A DNA stretch of 64,000 bases from Pollutibacter sp044353505 (GTDB taxonomy: Bacteria; Bacteroidota; Bacteroidia; Chitinophagales; Chitinophagaceae). Shown in pieces: positions 17,402 through 26,329 of the stretch. The translations under genes and the position numbers were made by a program. The notes below the pieces were generated by a model. It ran no database searches. It was not told the origin of the DNA and saw nothing but the letters and a program-made list of their open reading frames with translations. The stretch lies in contig JBILBU010000009.1 of NCBI GenBank assembly GCA_044353505.1, positions 1-64,000 of the forward strand, written 5' to 3'. How positions within the stretch are numbered: the stretch's first letter is position 1; every line of letters starts with the position of its first letter.

Positions 17402-17456
17402 AGTTGAAGTAGTTTAAGTAACTTCAACCTCCTCAACCTCTTCAACTCTTCAACCT
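17402..17456. repeat. Short TTGAAG/CTTCAA inverted repeat between convergent genes
   Basis: One arm carries GTTGAAGTAGTTTAAG and the other CTTCAACC-type units repeated four times. This is a miniature version of the large minisatellite at 38962-39363 and likewise lies between two convergent genes, overlapping the last codons of the glycosyltransferase. It may act as a bidirectional terminator. Confidence 0.5.
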
Positions 17457-18557
17457 TGTATTTCTTCCTTTCCACTCATAGTTGCCAATCAATCCAAACC
17501 AACCTGCAACAACAGTATATAGTGCATGAAGTGGTTGGCAGAATAGAAACCATTTGATCAGCGATGATTTGTTGAAGAACCTGCAAACATTGATCATGAA
17601 GGGGAGCTCAACCAAATATTTTATCAGGATGAGTACTGCAAAGTTTTTCATCCACCCAATATCCGCCAACCCCATTATAAAAAATCCAACAATAATTAAG
17701 TTGATAAGGTATACAAGCAGGAGCACTGCTTTAATCGCAAAACCCTTGTAGGTACTGGATTTGCTGGCCCATCGTATTCTTTGTTGAATAAAACTGCTTA
17801 GTGATTTCTCGGGACTGGTTGTTACAATCGCTTCAGATGAATAACAATAGGCAACTCCCCCAGGAAAGGTGTTTGATATCTTTTCCATCAACAACATATC
17901 ATCTCCAGAAGGAATACGGTCAATCCCTGCAAAGCCATTGACCTGCTTAAATGCTTGTTTTGTATACAGCAAATTTGCTCCGTTGCACATGTTGATCAAT
18001 CTTTTGCTAACCGCTACCGCTGTGATGCCCTGTAGAGAAAGAAAGTCGAGCGATTGAAACCGTTCAAAAAAATTCTGCTCACCATTAAATTTTACTGGGC
18101 CTGCAACAAATACTGCATTGCTCTTTTCCCTAAACGCCACCATGGTATTGATCCACTGGGGAGGATGCATGCAATCCGCATCTGTTGTTATGATCAGGTC
18201 ATGTGAAGCCAATTCAATGCCTCTTGCAATCGCAGCTTTTTTTCCTGATTGTTCTTCAGCTTTGATGCTGATCAATTTCACCCCTCGATCTTTGTATGGC
18301 AGCACTAGCTGAGCAGTATCATCTGTTGATTGGTCATCTACCACAATCAGTTCTAATCGTCCAGCAAAATATTCCTGAGCGAGTACCGACTCAATGCATT
18401 GCTGAATATGTGCTGATTCATTTCTGGCTGCGATGATTACCGTTACCCCCTCTTGCATCCTGTTGATCGCATGAAACTGTCGCATCTCTCTAATTATGCT
18501 ATTGGCCCAAAGGATAATGACGGAATAACTGATAAATAGTAGGGAAATAATAATCAT
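17442..18557 (-). CDS. Membrane-associated family 2 glycosyltransferase
   Basis: A GT2 enzyme of about 371 residues. An N-terminal hydrophobic helix is followed by the GT-A catalytic domain: GVTVIIAARNESAHI, the VVDDQSTDD nucleotide-binding segment and the TTDADC DxD motif, then the QQRIRWASK motif (QxxRW) that marks processive or membrane-linked GT2 enzymes. Two to three C-terminal membrane helices (LLVYLINLIIVGFFIMGL and following) complete it. The ATG at 18557 is preferred over a GTG four codons earlier. Substrate unknown; enzymes of this build make polysaccharide or lipid-linked sugars. It is divergent from the MarR gene. Confidence 0.88.
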   Translation of the reverse strand: MIIISLLFISYSVIILWANSIIREMRQFHAINRMQEGVTVIIAARNESAHIQQCIESVLAQEYFAGRLELIVVDDQSTDDTAQLVLPYKDRGVKLISIKAEEQSGKKAAIARGIELASHDLIITTDADCMHPPQWINTMVAFREKSNAVFVAGPVKFNGEQNFFERFQSLDFLSLQGITAVAVSKRLINMCNGANLLYTKQAFKQVNGFAGIDRIPSGDDMLLMEKISNTFPGGVAYCYSSEAIVTTSPEKSLSSFIQQRIRWASKSSTYKGFAIKAVLLLVYLINLIIVGFFIMGLADIGWMKNFAVLILIKYLVELPFMINVCRFFNKSSLIKWFLFCQPLHALYTVVAGWFGLIGNYEWKGRNTRLKS

Positions 18558-18643
18558 GTTGCAGGGCACCTGAGCCGAATGTTAAATTTCATCTTTTCTG
18601 ACAGGAAAATATTTTTTGTGGGTAGAATATTTCTTAACTTTAA

Positions 18644-18659
18644 TTAGTTGCATAACTAA
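18644..18659. promoter_or_regulatory. MarR operator-like inverted repeat
   Basis: TTAGTT-GCAT-AACTAA is a perfect inverted repeat ending five bases before the marR-like ATG at 18664. TAACTTTA at 18635-18642, one base off the Bacteroidota -7 box, precedes it. A bound MarR dimer would block initiation, so negative autoregulation is likely. Confidence 0.55.
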
Positions 18660-18663
18660 CTAT

Positions 18664-19104
18664 ATGCCAAACAACCAATTCAAACGAGGAGAATTATACA
18701 GTTTCATGACTGGGATGGCATCAACTGCCATTGCACGGCGTTTGCAAAAGAATTTTAAACAGGAGGGGATTGAGATTACCATCGAACAATGGAGTGTTTT
18801 GTATCATCTGTGGAAGAAAGATGGAATGAGCCAGCAGGAACTTTGCAATGCATCTTTTCGTGATAAACCAAGCATAACCAGATTGGTTGACAACCTTGAG
18901 AAACTAAAATTGGTGAAGCGTGTATCTTCTTCAACCGATAGAAGAATGAACATGATTACCCTTACTGATGCTGCAAAAAAATTGCAGGAGCGAACGATGG
19001 TGATTGCATCCAATACCTTGAACGAAGCCTTGGAAGGAGTTAGTGCAACTGATATTGAAAGGGCAAAGTTGGTACTTCAGCAGGTCTACGACAATTTGAA
19101 ATAA
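18664..19104 (+). CDS. MarR-family transcriptional regulator
   Basis: A 146-residue winged-helix repressor. The start at ATG 18664 is chosen because upstream in-frame codons overlap the operator and promoter. Helices at the N-terminus dimerise; the wHTH spans about 40-105 (EQWSVLYHLWKKDGMSQQEL, DKPSITRLVDNLEK recognition helix, and a wing at SSTDRRMNMITLT). It lies 18 bases upstream of the acyl-CoA dehydrogenase gene on the same strand and probably regulates it together with itself, perhaps in response to an acyl-CoA or phenolic ligand. The ligand is unknown. Confidence 0.9.
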   Translation: MPNNQFKRGELYSFMTGMASTAIARRLQKNFKQEGIEITIEQWSVLYHLWKKDGMSQQELCNASFRDKPSITRLVDNLEKLKLVKRVSSSTDRRMNMITLTDAAKKLQERTMVIASNTLNEALEGVSATDIERAKLVLQQVYDNLK

Positions 19105-19122
19105 CACTATAAAATCTCAATT

Positions 19123-20898
19123 ATGGAAACAGCACCTACCGTTACAACGATCATGAAAGGAGCCGGATGGTTAGTCAGTGAAGCCACCCCTGCTCACACA
19201 TTTATTCCTGAAGATTTTAATGAAGAACATAACATGGTATTGGACATGTGCCATCAGTTTATTCATGCTGAGGTGGATCCAATACTCGACAGGATTGATA
19301 AACTCGAGCCCGGACTGATGCCTTCATTGGTTGAAAAGGCAGGCGACTTGGGCATGTTGGGAATTTCGATTCCTGAACAGTATGGTGGATTGGGAAAAGA
19401 ATTTACCTCTGGCATCGTGGTTGCTGAAGGGCTTGGTGCTGGTCATTCTTTTTCTGTTGCAATAGCTGCACACGCGGGCATTGGTACGCTGCCGATTTTA
19501 TATTTTGGTAACGATGCCCAAAAGGATAAATATATTCCTAACCTCGCGTCTGGGAAATGGAAGGGCGCATACGGACTTACTGAACCCAACAGTGGAAGTG
19601 ATGCACTGAGCGCAAAAACAACTGCAACATTAACTGCAGATGGGAAGCATTATCTGTTGAATGGACAAAAATGTTGGATAACCAATGGTGGGTTTGCAGA
19701 TGTATATACCGTTTTTGCAAAAATCGATGGCACACAGTTTACGGCTTTCATACTGGAGCGTGGTATGGAAGGATTTACACAAGGGCCTGAAGAACACAAG
19801 ATGGGCATCAAGGGATCTTCCACTGTTCAACTGTATTTTCAGGATTGTAAAGTGCCGGTAGAAAATGTGTTGGGAGAAATTGGCAAGGGCCATGTTATTG
19901 CTTTTAATATTTTGAATATAGGCCGACTTAAACTCTGTGCAGCCACATTGGGTGGTGCTAAGCGTTGTCTTCAACATGCCATACAGTATGCAAAAACCAG
20001 AGAGCAGTTTAAAAAACCAATTATTGAATTTGGTGCTATTCAGCATAAGGTTGCCGAGATGGCAATTCGCAATTGGGCTGTTGAAGCAGCAATGTATAGG
20101 GCTTCCATGTGGGTTGAAGAAAAAGAGAAGGAACTCATTGAAACAGGTAAACCATTTAACGAGGCATTGCTTGGAGCTGCTGAAGAATATGCGATTGAGT
20201 GTGCAATGTTGAAAGTATCAGGCTCTGAAGTCTTAAGTTTCGTTGTAGATGAATCAGTTCAGATTCATGGTGGCAATGGCTTCAGTGATGAGTATAATGT
20301 ATCAAGGGCGTATAGGGATAGTCGGATCAACAGGATATATGAAGGCACCAATGAGATCAATCGTTTGTTAACTGTTGATATGGTATTGAAGCGCGCCATG
20401 AAAGGAAGACTTGATCTTATGGGTCCAGCTATGGCAGTTCAGAAAGAGCTGATGAGCATACCTGATTTTGGAAGTTCAGATGATGCGCCTTTTGCCACAG
20501 AAAGAAAATTGATCGCCAGCATGAAAAAAGCAATCTTCCTTGTTGCGGGTGCAGCAGTGCAGAAGTTGATGATGAAGATTGAGTCTGAACAGGAAATACT
20601 GATGAATATTGCAGATATGTCAATCGACGTATTTCATGCTGAGAGTGCCTTGTTGCGGGCAATGAAATTGGTGGAACAAAAAGGAGAAGCGGCTTGCGGT
20701 TTTGAACTTGATATCGCCCGCACCTATTTGTATGATGCAGCAGATCGTGTGAACAAGAATGGAAAAGATGCAATCAATTCATTTGCCTCAGGTGATGAAC
20801 AACGCATGATGCTTCTTGGCATCAAGCGATTCACCAAAGCAGATCCCTTTAATGCTAAAGATGCAAGAAGAAGAATTGTAGCGAAGCTTGTTCAGTAG
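19123..20898 (+). CDS. Acyl-CoA dehydrogenase family protein
   Basis: A 591-residue FAD-dependent dehydrogenase that introduces the alpha-beta double bond in fatty acyl-CoA. The N-terminal helical domain (about 30-150), a beta domain with the YGLTEPNSGSDA flavin-contact signature, the C-terminal helical domain with the IYEGTNEI signature near 406, and an extra C-terminal domain of about 150 residues are visible. The extra domain resembles the longer very-long-chain type of the Bacteroidota and Firmicutes. It is likely the catalytic gene of a MarR-controlled unit and ends at a strong terminator. Substrate chain length is not deducible. Confidence 0.93.
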   Translation: METAPTVTTIMKGAGWLVSEATPAHTFIPEDFNEEHNMVLDMCHQFIHAEVDPILDRIDKLEPGLMPSLVEKAGDLGMLGISIPEQYGGLGKEFTSGIVVAEGLGAGHSFSVAIAAHAGIGTLPILYFGNDAQKDKYIPNLASGKWKGAYGLTEPNSGSDALSAKTTATLTADGKHYLLNGQKCWITNGGFADVYTVFAKIDGTQFTAFILERGMEGFTQGPEEHKMGIKGSSTVQLYFQDCKVPVENVLGEIGKGHVIAFNILNIGRLKLCAATLGGAKRCLQHAIQYAKTREQFKKPIIEFGAIQHKVAEMAIRNWAVEAAMYRASMWVEEKEKELIETGKPFNEALLGAAEEYAIECAMLKVSGSEVLSFVVDESVQIHGGNGFSDEYNVSRAYRDSRINRIYEGTNEINRLLTVDMVLKRAMKGRLDLMGPAMAVQKELMSIPDFGSSDDAPFATERKLIASMKKAIFLVAGAAVQKLMMKIESEQEILMNIADMSIDVFHAESALLRAMKLVEQKGEAACGFELDIARTYLYDAADRVNKNGKDAINSFASGDEQRMMLLGIKRFTKADPFNAKDARRRIVAKLVQ

Positions 20899-20943
20899 AT
20901 GTTAATGCACAAGCATTCATGTTCATGAAGCTTAACATGCAAT

Positions 20944-20979
20944 AAAAAAAGACCAGCTGAATTCAGCTGGTCTTTTTTT
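20944..20979. terminator. Strong bidirectional intrinsic terminator
   Basis: A perfect 22-bp palindrome (20951-20972, built on GACCAGCTGAA) has a run of A before it and a run of T after it. It separates the acyl-CoA dehydrogenase gene from the convergent membrane-protein gene and can serve both. Confidence 0.9.
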
Positions 20980-20998
20980 ATTATCGCTAACGTATAAT

Positions 20999-21793
20999 TT
21001 AGTTTGTCTTCTGCAATCCAGAGTAATACCTGCTAATATCTGTTACACTATTTTTCATCATATCTGGTGTATTGGAAAGAGAAAAGTTTTCCCATTGTGC
21101 AAAGCCTGCGCTTGCTGGCGTTGCAAATTGTTGTTTTGCGGGTTGCTTTACCTCTTGTTGTGATAGTGCAAGACTTACTGACATCACAGCTGCGGAGATG
21201 ATGGTGATTAATCCGATGATCGATCTTAGGTCAAGTTCATGTTTTGTGGGGTTAATCATATTCAATGAAAGCAACAGAATGTATGACCCAAAAGCAAATA
21301 CAACCGCACTTAACACAACCGCATTGGTGGTTTCATTTTTATTGCTCATGCTTTTCTTAATGTACTTTCCAAAAAGAATAGAAGAGAAAAGAAATACAGG
21401 AATTGATCCCATCAACATGATGCTAAACAGGACAGTTTCGCTTGTTCCTGCATAGGCCATAATAAGGATACTTGCAGCAAGTAAAACAGTAAGGCTTTTT
21501 TTCATGAAGCTCCTGAGGCTATTCGTTGTTGAAAAATGAAACAGCAATACCAGCATCAATGGTGCTTGAACAAGTGAAGTGATGGTGTTGATGATGCCTA
21601 GTGAATAATCAGACAACACAGCAAATTTGTGCAAGAGTGAAGTGGTAATGAAGAAGATCAAGTAGACTGATGCTTGCATTAGAAAATTCAGTCGGTTGAT
21701 TTGTTGATTAATAATTGATTGTTTCATGGACGGTGGAATTATTTGTTCACCTAGAACGGCATCACTTCCCCTCATAGTATGTTCTGCCATCAA
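20999..21793 (-). CDS. Hypothetical polytopic membrane protein
   Basis: A 264-residue protein with about six hydrophobic helices (for example ASVYLIFFITTSLL, APLMLVLLFHF, SLTVLLAASILIMAY, SIPVFLFSSILFG, FAFGSYILLLSL and IISAAVMSVSLAL) and a soluble C-terminal tail. I do not recognise a family. Several Met codons near the start leave it uncertain by a few residues. It stands alone, convergent with the acyl-CoA dehydrogenase gene across the shared terminator and divergent from the Dabb gene. Confidence 0.65.
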   Translation of the reverse strand: MMAEHTMRGSDAVLGEQIIPPSMKQSIINQQINRLNFLMQASVYLIFFITTSLLHKFAVLSDYSLGIINTITSLVQAPLMLVLLFHFSTTNSLRSFMKKSLTVLLAASILIMAYAGTSETVLFSIMLMGSIPVFLFSSILFGKYIKKSMSNKNETTNAVVLSAVVFAFGSYILLLSLNMINPTKHELDLRSIIGLITIISAAVMSVSLALSQQEVKQPAKQQFATPASAGFAQWENFSLSNTPDMMKNSVTDISRYYSGLQKTN

Positions 21794-21945
21794 ATCAACT
21801 AAAATCTAGGGAAAGTGCTTTTTTGAATACGTAATTCTACGATGGGCATGAATATAATGTTTAGGTGTTTATTCGATTAGTCCTAAACAACTAAACAATT
21901 CAACACTTCTTTATTTTAACTAATTTCGCCCACTAAAATCAATCT

Positions 21946-22263
21946 ATGGAACTTAAGAACAACTTCATCCATCATGTGTACTTCTGGCTTAAGAATCCTG
22001 AGAGCAAGGAAGACCTTCAACTATTGATAAAGGGGTTAGATGAATTGGCCCAAGTATCAGAGATTAAATGGTACCATATAGGTATTCCTGCACCAACCGA
22101 CCGAGAGGTGATTGATAATACGTACGCAGTGTCCTGGCTAAATGTATTCGAGACTGCAGCCGATCAGGATGCCTATCAGGTTCATCCTATGCACCTCAAA
22201 TTTATTCATGATTGCTCTAAGCTCTGGAGCAAGGTGAAAGTCTACGATTCCATTCAATATTGA
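21946..22263 (+). CDS. Dabb (stress-responsive alpha/beta barrel) domain protein
   Basis: A 105-residue protein with the Dabb fold: IHHVYFWLKNPE at the start, a helix (DLQLLIKGLDELAQV), and the Y.V..HPMHLKFI.. ending helix typical of dimeric ferredoxin-like barrels. Dabb proteins range from polyketide cyclases to stress proteins; the exact role here is not deducible. It lies 24 bases before an MFS exporter and may be co-transcribed with it. TAATTTCG at 21921-21928 is one base off the Bacteroidota -7 box. Confidence 0.85.
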   Translation: MELKNNFIHHVYFWLKNPESKEDLQLLIKGLDELAQVSEIKWYHIGIPAPTDREVIDNTYAVSWLNVFETAADQDAYQVHPMHLKFIHDCSKLWSKVKVYDSIQY

Positions 22264-22287
22264 ATGTATCCCGTGTAATATTGATTT

Positions 22288-23523
22288 ATGATTGAAAAAG
22301 GCCGTTCAGCAGCGTTGGGTTTTATTTTTGTAACTGTATTGATTGATGTGATCGGCTTTGGAATCATTATTCCAGTGTTGCCTAGCCTTATTCAACACCT
22401 CACGGGGGGAGATTTAAGCATGGCTTCCAAGTATGGAGGGTGGCTCATGTTCACCTATGCTTTTATGCAATTTCTCTTTGCACCCGTGTTGGGCAACCTA
22501 AGCGACCAGTTTGGGCGGAGACCTGTTATTCTTATTGCACTTTTTGGATTTGCGGTAGACTATCTCTTCCTTGCATGGGCGCCAAGTATCGGGTGGTTAT
22601 TCCTTGCGAGGGTGTTATCCGGCATCACAGGGGCAAGTATTACAACAGCATCAGCCTATATCGCAGACATTAGTACGCCTGAAAAGCGTGCACAGAACTT
22701 TGGTATGATCGGGGCCGCTTTTGGCATGGGATTCATCATCGGCCCATTGATTGGCGGCGTCCTTGGTCAATATGGACCGCGAATTCCTTTTATCTTTGCT
22801 GCTGGGCTCAGCATGCTAAACTGGTTATATGGATATTTTATCCTCCCCGAATCCCTTCCAAAGGATAAAAGACGAAAATTTGATTGGAAGCGCGCTAGTC
22901 CCATTGGCTCATTGGCACAGTTAAAAAAATATCCTGCTGTAGCCGGACTTATCCTTTCCCTTACCTTAATATATATAGGTATACATGCAGTGCAAAGCAC
23001 CTGGAGTTTTTATACCATGAAGAAACTGGGGTGGAATTCCGCTATGGTGGGGTATTCACTCGCATTTGTTGGTTTGATGATTGCCATTGTTCAAGGTGGA
23101 TTAATCAGGATCGTGATACCAAAGCTTGGACAATCCAGAGCGCTTTTTGCGGGACTAATCCTGTATACCGTTGGGATGTTTCTCTTTGCTTTTGCATCGA
23201 CCACATGGATGATGATCGCCTTTTCTGCTGTTTATTGCATGGGCGGTATTGCCGGCCCAGCCCTTCAGGGGATGATTTCAGGCCATGTTCCTCCCACAGA
23301 ACAGGGTGAATTGCAAGGGGCATTGACCAGCTTGATGAGTGCTACCTCCATTATCGGACCACCCATCATGACCAACCTGTTTTCTGTTTTTAGCAGAGAC
23401 AATAGCGGGTATTACTTTCCGGGAGCACCATTCATTGCGGGGGCACTATTTTTTCTTTTTAGCACGATACTCACCTATCGGAGCTTGCAAGCAGAGAAGA
23501 AATCCATCCCTTTTAGTCGATAA
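22288..23523 (+). CDS. MFS transporter, TetA/TCR-like drug exporter family
   Basis: A 411-residue transporter with 12 predicted helices. The N-terminus FVTVLIDVIGFGIIIPVLP, the loop 2-3 motif A GNLSDQFGRRPV and the helix 5 motif C-like GAAFGMGFIIGPLIGG are those of proton-driven TetA-like exporters. The second half carries an altered copy of the pattern. Many chromosomal members of this family do not confer tetracycline resistance, so no resistance is claimed. It follows the Dabb gene closely. Confidence 0.9.
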   Translation: MIEKGRSAALGFIFVTVLIDVIGFGIIIPVLPSLIQHLTGGDLSMASKYGGWLMFTYAFMQFLFAPVLGNLSDQFGRRPVILIALFGFAVDYLFLAWAPSIGWLFLARVLSGITGASITTASAYIADISTPEKRAQNFGMIGAAFGMGFIIGPLIGGVLGQYGPRIPFIFAAGLSMLNWLYGYFILPESLPKDKRRKFDWKRASPIGSLAQLKKYPAVAGLILSLTLIYIGIHAVQSTWSFYTMKKLGWNSAMVGYSLAFVGLMIAIVQGGLIRIVIPKLGQSRALFAGLILYTVGMFLFAFASTTWMMIAFSAVYCMGGIAGPALQGMISGHVPPTEQGELQGALTSLMSATSIIGPPIMTNLFSVFSRDNSGYYFPGAPFIAGALFFLFSTILTYRSLQAEKKSIPFSR

Positions 23524-23603
23524 TGTTGTTAAAATGTGTGTAAAAGCAGATTATTACGATAAAAAATTCTTGTATATCAATTAATAAGTCTAGCTTCGTT
23601 TGG

Positions 23604-23611
23604 TAAATTTG
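23604..23611 (+). promoter_or_regulatory. Bacteroidota -7 box with long leader before the RRM gene
   Basis: TAAATTTG matches TAnnTTTG exactly, 118 bases upstream of the ATG at 23729. No clear -33 TTG is visible at the ideal spacing. A 5' untranslated leader of more than 100 bases would fit cold-regulated translation, common for single-RRM glycine-rich proteins. Confidence 0.4.
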
Positions 23612-23728
23612 AGTTAAGTACAGTCTTTAGTAAGTGAATGAATTTTCTGCTACGCATGTTCTGCTAATAGTAAGTCTTCTTTACATCTGTGTTTCTCTCA
23701 TGTATTGTTAATTATTTATTTTTTTGAA

Positions 23729-24079
23729 ATGAACATTTATGTTTCAAATTTGAGCTTCAACGTACAAGATGAAGACTTGAAAGAATTTTTTGCTGAGTAT
23801 GGAGAAGTAACTTCAGCAAAGGTTATTACTGACAAATTCACTGGTCGTAGCCGTGGCTTCGGTTTTGTTGAAATGTCTGATGATGCAGCCGCACAGAAAG
23901 CTATCCAAGAATTGGATGGTGCAACTGTTGAAGGTCGCGCAATCAAAGTTAGCGAGGCTAAGCCACGCGAACAACGTCCAAGCACTGGCGGAAGCGGTGG
24001 CGGCGGTGGTCGTAGCGGCGGCGGTGGTCGTAGCTTTGGCGGTGGCGGTAACGGCGGCGGCGGTGGAAACCGTTGGTAA
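23729..24079 (+). CDS. Single-RRM glycine-rich RNA-binding protein
   Basis: A 116-residue RNA-binding protein. One RNA recognition motif fills residues 1-80 with RNP2 IYVSNL (3-8) and RNP1 RSRGFGFVE (40-48). The tail from about 88 is almost pure glycine with arginine and serine. ATG 23729 is chosen over an in-frame TTG at 23705 because the RRM begins right there. Such proteins in Cyanobacteria and Bacteroidota are induced by cold and act as RNA chaperones. It is monocistronic, with a long leader and a strong terminator. Confidence 0.93.
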   Translation: MNIYVSNLSFNVQDEDLKEFFAEYGEVTSAKVITDKFTGRSRGFGFVEMSDDAAAQKAIQELDGATVEGRAIKVSEAKPREQRPSTGGSGGGGGRSGGGGRSFGGGGNGGGGGNRW

Positions 24080-24100
24080 TCGCATCAACTACCTATTTGA

Positions 24101-24131
24101 AAAGGAGAACCTCAGGGTTCTCTTTTTTTTT
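24101..24131 (+). terminator. Intrinsic terminator of the RRM gene
   Basis: Stem GAGAACC / GGTTCTC (24105-24111 and 24116-24122) with a TCAG loop, followed by nine T residues. It lies 22 bases after the RRM stop codon. Confidence 0.88.
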
Positions 24132-24169
24132 GCCCCAACCCCTTGATTTGTATAATTCAGGGAAGATAG

Positions 24170-24185
24170 TCTACACCGATGTAGA
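24170..24185. promoter_or_regulatory. Operator-like inverted repeat before the AhpD-like gene
   Basis: TCTACA-CCGA-TGTAGA is a perfect 6-bp inverted repeat. GAACTTTG, one base off the Bacteroidota -7 box, follows at about 24196-24203. The layout suggests a repressor or activator site for the downstream gene. No regulator is assigned. Confidence 0.4.
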
Positions 24186-24221
24186 TTTTTTATCTGAACT
24201 TTGCAAGCAAACATCCAATGC

Positions 24222-24587
24222 ATGAGTATAGTAACTGAATTCAACGAGTACCGTGAGCGTATGAATGATGTCATTCTCGGCAAAGGCAATCTTGTCATGA
24301 AGCGTTTATGGAATCTAGATACCAATACGTATCAAGAGGGTGCCCTGGATGTTAAAACTAAAGAGATGCTTGGATTGGTTGCCAGTATGGTACTGCGTTG
24401 CGACGATTGCATCAAGTATCATTTGGGTAAGTGCCATGAACTCGGCATCAACACCGATGAGGTATATGAGATATTTTCAGTGGCCAATGTTATTGGAGGT
24501 ACAATTGTAGTACCCCATACAAGAAGGGCTGCAGAGTATTGGGAGGCATTGACAACTGAAGCAGAACAGAGACCAGAGAAAGCATAG
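24222..24587 (+). CDS. Carboxymuconolactone decarboxylase / AhpD-like protein
   Basis: A 121-residue all-helical protein. The AhpD-type redox motif is complete: Glu48, then Cys60-x-x-Cys63 and His67 (LRCDDCIKYH). Proteins with CxxC act as disulfide reductases or in peroxide defence, rather than as true decarboxylases. The ATG at 24222 is preferred to an upstream TTG. It lies 36 bases ahead of korB on the same strand, so both may be expressed together; 2-oxoacid oxidoreductases are oxygen-sensitive, which would make a redox partner sensible. That link is inference. Confidence 0.88.
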   Translation: MSIVTEFNEYRERMNDVILGKGNLVMKRLWNLDTNTYQEGALDVKTKEMLGLVASMVLRCDDCIKYHLGKCHELGINTDEVYEIFSVANVIGGTIVVPHTRRAAEYWEALTTEAEQRPEKA

Positions 24588-24623
24588 AAAGAAAAATATT
24601 ATATTTATTTATAAAATAGGAAC

Positions 24624-25661
24624 ATGAGCGAAGCGATACAAACAGCACCCATTGCACTTACATCGAAGGATTTCCAAACAGATCAAGAAGTTCGTTGGTG
24701 CCCAGGCTGTGGTGATTATTCCATATTAGCACAGGTGCAAAAAATAATGCCAACCCTTGGTATCCCAAGAGAAAATATTGTGATTGTTTCAGGAATCGGT
24801 TGTTCTAGCCGCTTCCCCTATTATATGGAAACCTATGGCATGCATTCTATTCACGGAAGGGCAACTGCCATTGCAAGTGGATTGAAGGCAACAAGACCAG
24901 AGCTGAGTGTATGGATTGTGACCGGCGACGGCGATTCACTGAGTATTGGAGGCAACCACACCATTCACTTGTTGAGAAGGAACTTTGATGTGAACATCAT
25001 GTTATTCAATAACCAGATTTATGGTTTGACAAAGGGACAATATTCACCAACGTCTGAAGAAAATAAGGTAACCAAATCTACCCCTTTCGGAAGCATTGAT
25101 CATCCGTTCAATCCCCTTGCTCTTGCAATGGGAGCTGATGCAACATTCATTGCCAGGACGATGGACCGTGATCCAAAGCACCTTCAAGAAATGTTATTGA
25201 GAAGCAATGCACACAAGGGCTCATCCTTTTTAGAGATCTATCAAAACTGTAATATCTTCAATGATGGAGCTTTTGCGATTTTCACAGAGAAATCTTCAAA
25301 ACCCACTGAAACACTTTTCCTTGAACAAGGAAAGCCCTTGTTGTTTGGGGAAAACAAGGATAAGGGCATTAAGCTTGACGGCTTCAGGCCGGTGGTTGTT
25401 GACCTCAATGAAGGGGCTAATGCAGATGATTGTTGGATTCATGATGAAAGGGATTTTTATAAAGCTCAGATCCTCATTAGGATGTTTGATGATCCAACCA
25501 TCGAAGGCCATCTTCCTCGTCCATTTGGCGTTTTTTATCAAACAGACAGGCCTTGCTATGAAGATCAGATGCAGCTTCAACTTGATGAAGTGTTGGCTAA
25601 AAAAGGGAAGGGCGATCTCAATAAGTTGTTGAGAGGAAACGAGACATGGACCATTTCATAG
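24624..25661 (+). CDS. korB: 2-oxoacid:ferredoxin oxidoreductase, beta subunit
   Basis: A 345-residue thiamine-diphosphate-binding subunit. The RWCPGCGDY motif (Cys26, Cys29) supplies cluster ligands; the ThDP/Mg motif is GDGDSLSIGGNH, and the KGQYSPTSE segment is typical of 2-oxoglutarate:ferredoxin oxidoreductase. The enzyme converts 2-oxoglutarate, CoA and ferredoxin to succinyl-CoA. The alpha subunit (KorA), usually immediately upstream, is not in the window. The gene is intact, so a distant korA is expected. It is followed by the TsaC-like gene. Confidence 0.93.
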   Translation: MSEAIQTAPIALTSKDFQTDQEVRWCPGCGDYSILAQVQKIMPTLGIPRENIVIVSGIGCSSRFPYYMETYGMHSIHGRATAIASGLKATRPELSVWIVTGDGDSLSIGGNHTIHLLRRNFDVNIMLFNNQIYGLTKGQYSPTSEENKVTKSTPFGSIDHPFNPLALAMGADATFIARTMDRDPKHLQEMLLRSNAHKGSSFLEIYQNCNIFNDGAFAIFTEKSSKPTETLFLEQGKPLLFGENKDKGIKLDGFRPVVVDLNEGANADDCWIHDERDFYKAQILIRMFDDPTIEGHLPRPFGVFYQTDRPCYEDQMQLQLDEVLAKKGKGDLNKLLRGNETWTIS

Positions 25662-25706
25662 TGGCCAGGGTTGTACTTGATTAGTGAGCGAGCATAACAA
25701 TTGGTA

Positions 25707-26312
25707 ATGATTATCCGAATACATCCCGAAAATCCCCAAGGCAGATTGATTAAGCAGATTGCTGATTGCTTGCGCAATGGGGGAGTAATTATTTATCCTA
25801 CTGATACTGTCTACGGGTTGGGTTGTGATATCTTTCAGCCAAAGGCGGTAGAAAGAATTTGTCGCATTAAAGGCATCGACCCTGAAAAAGCCAATCTTTC
25901 TTTTGTGTGCAGCGACCTTTCAGACCTCAGTAAATATGCCCGATCAATCAGTACGCCCCAATATCGTTTCATTAAACAGCATATACCCGGTCCGTTTACT
26001 TTTATCCTGCCTGCAAGTAAGGAGGTGCCTAAGATCTTGAAAAGTAAAAAAGATACGATTGGACTTAGGGTTCCTGATCACAAGATAACACATGCGATAG
26101 CAGCCGAGCTTGGTCATCCTCTTCTAAGCTCTTCTCTTCCAGGAGAGATGGTAGAGGAGTTTACCGATCCTGAACTGATTCTCAAAAAATTTGAAAAACT
26201 TGTAGATCTCATTGTTGATGGGGGTATAGGCGGAACTGAGTATTCAACAGTTATTGATATGACAGATGATGTGCCTGTTGTCATTAGACAGGGACTGGGC
26301 GTAGTAAGCTAA
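25707..26312 (+). CDS. L-threonylcarbamoyladenylate synthase family (YrdC/Sua5/YciO)
   Basis: A 201-residue YrdC-fold protein. Visible blocks are GGVIIYPTDTVYGLGCD near 25-41, RICRIKG, and a PGPFTFIL segment. TsaC/Sua5 enzymes make threonylcarbamoyl-AMP for t6A37 in tRNAs reading ANN codons; YciO paralogues share the fold, and the KGIDPEKANLSF segment is closer to YciO. I cannot decide between them. A TcdA, which cyclises t6A, lies 37 kb away at 62682. ATG 25707 is preferred to TTG 25701. Confidence 0.85.
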   Translation: MIIRIHPENPQGRLIKQIADCLRNGGVIIYPTDTVYGLGCDIFQPKAVERICRIKGIDPEKANLSFVCSDLSDLSKYARSISTPQYRFIKQHIPGPFTFILPASKEVPKILKSKKDTIGLRVPDHKITHAIAAELGHPLLSSSLPGEMVEEFTDPELILKKFEKLVDLIVDGGIGGTEYSTVIDMTDDVPVVIRQGLGVVS

Positions 26313-26329
26313 AATTATTTCACTCCACC

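Noticed and set aside
19630..20046. 138-residue frame antisense to the acyl-CoA dehydrogenase
   Set aside because: No recognisable protein features and complete overlap with a conserved gene.
22288..23523. Tetracycline resistance determinant
   Set aside because: Only family-level motifs are shared with TetA; many chromosomal members transport other compounds.
23813..24088. Open frames on both strands over the glycine-rich tail of the RRM gene
   Set aside because: They arise from the simple GGN repeat and give alanine- or threonine-rich nonsense.
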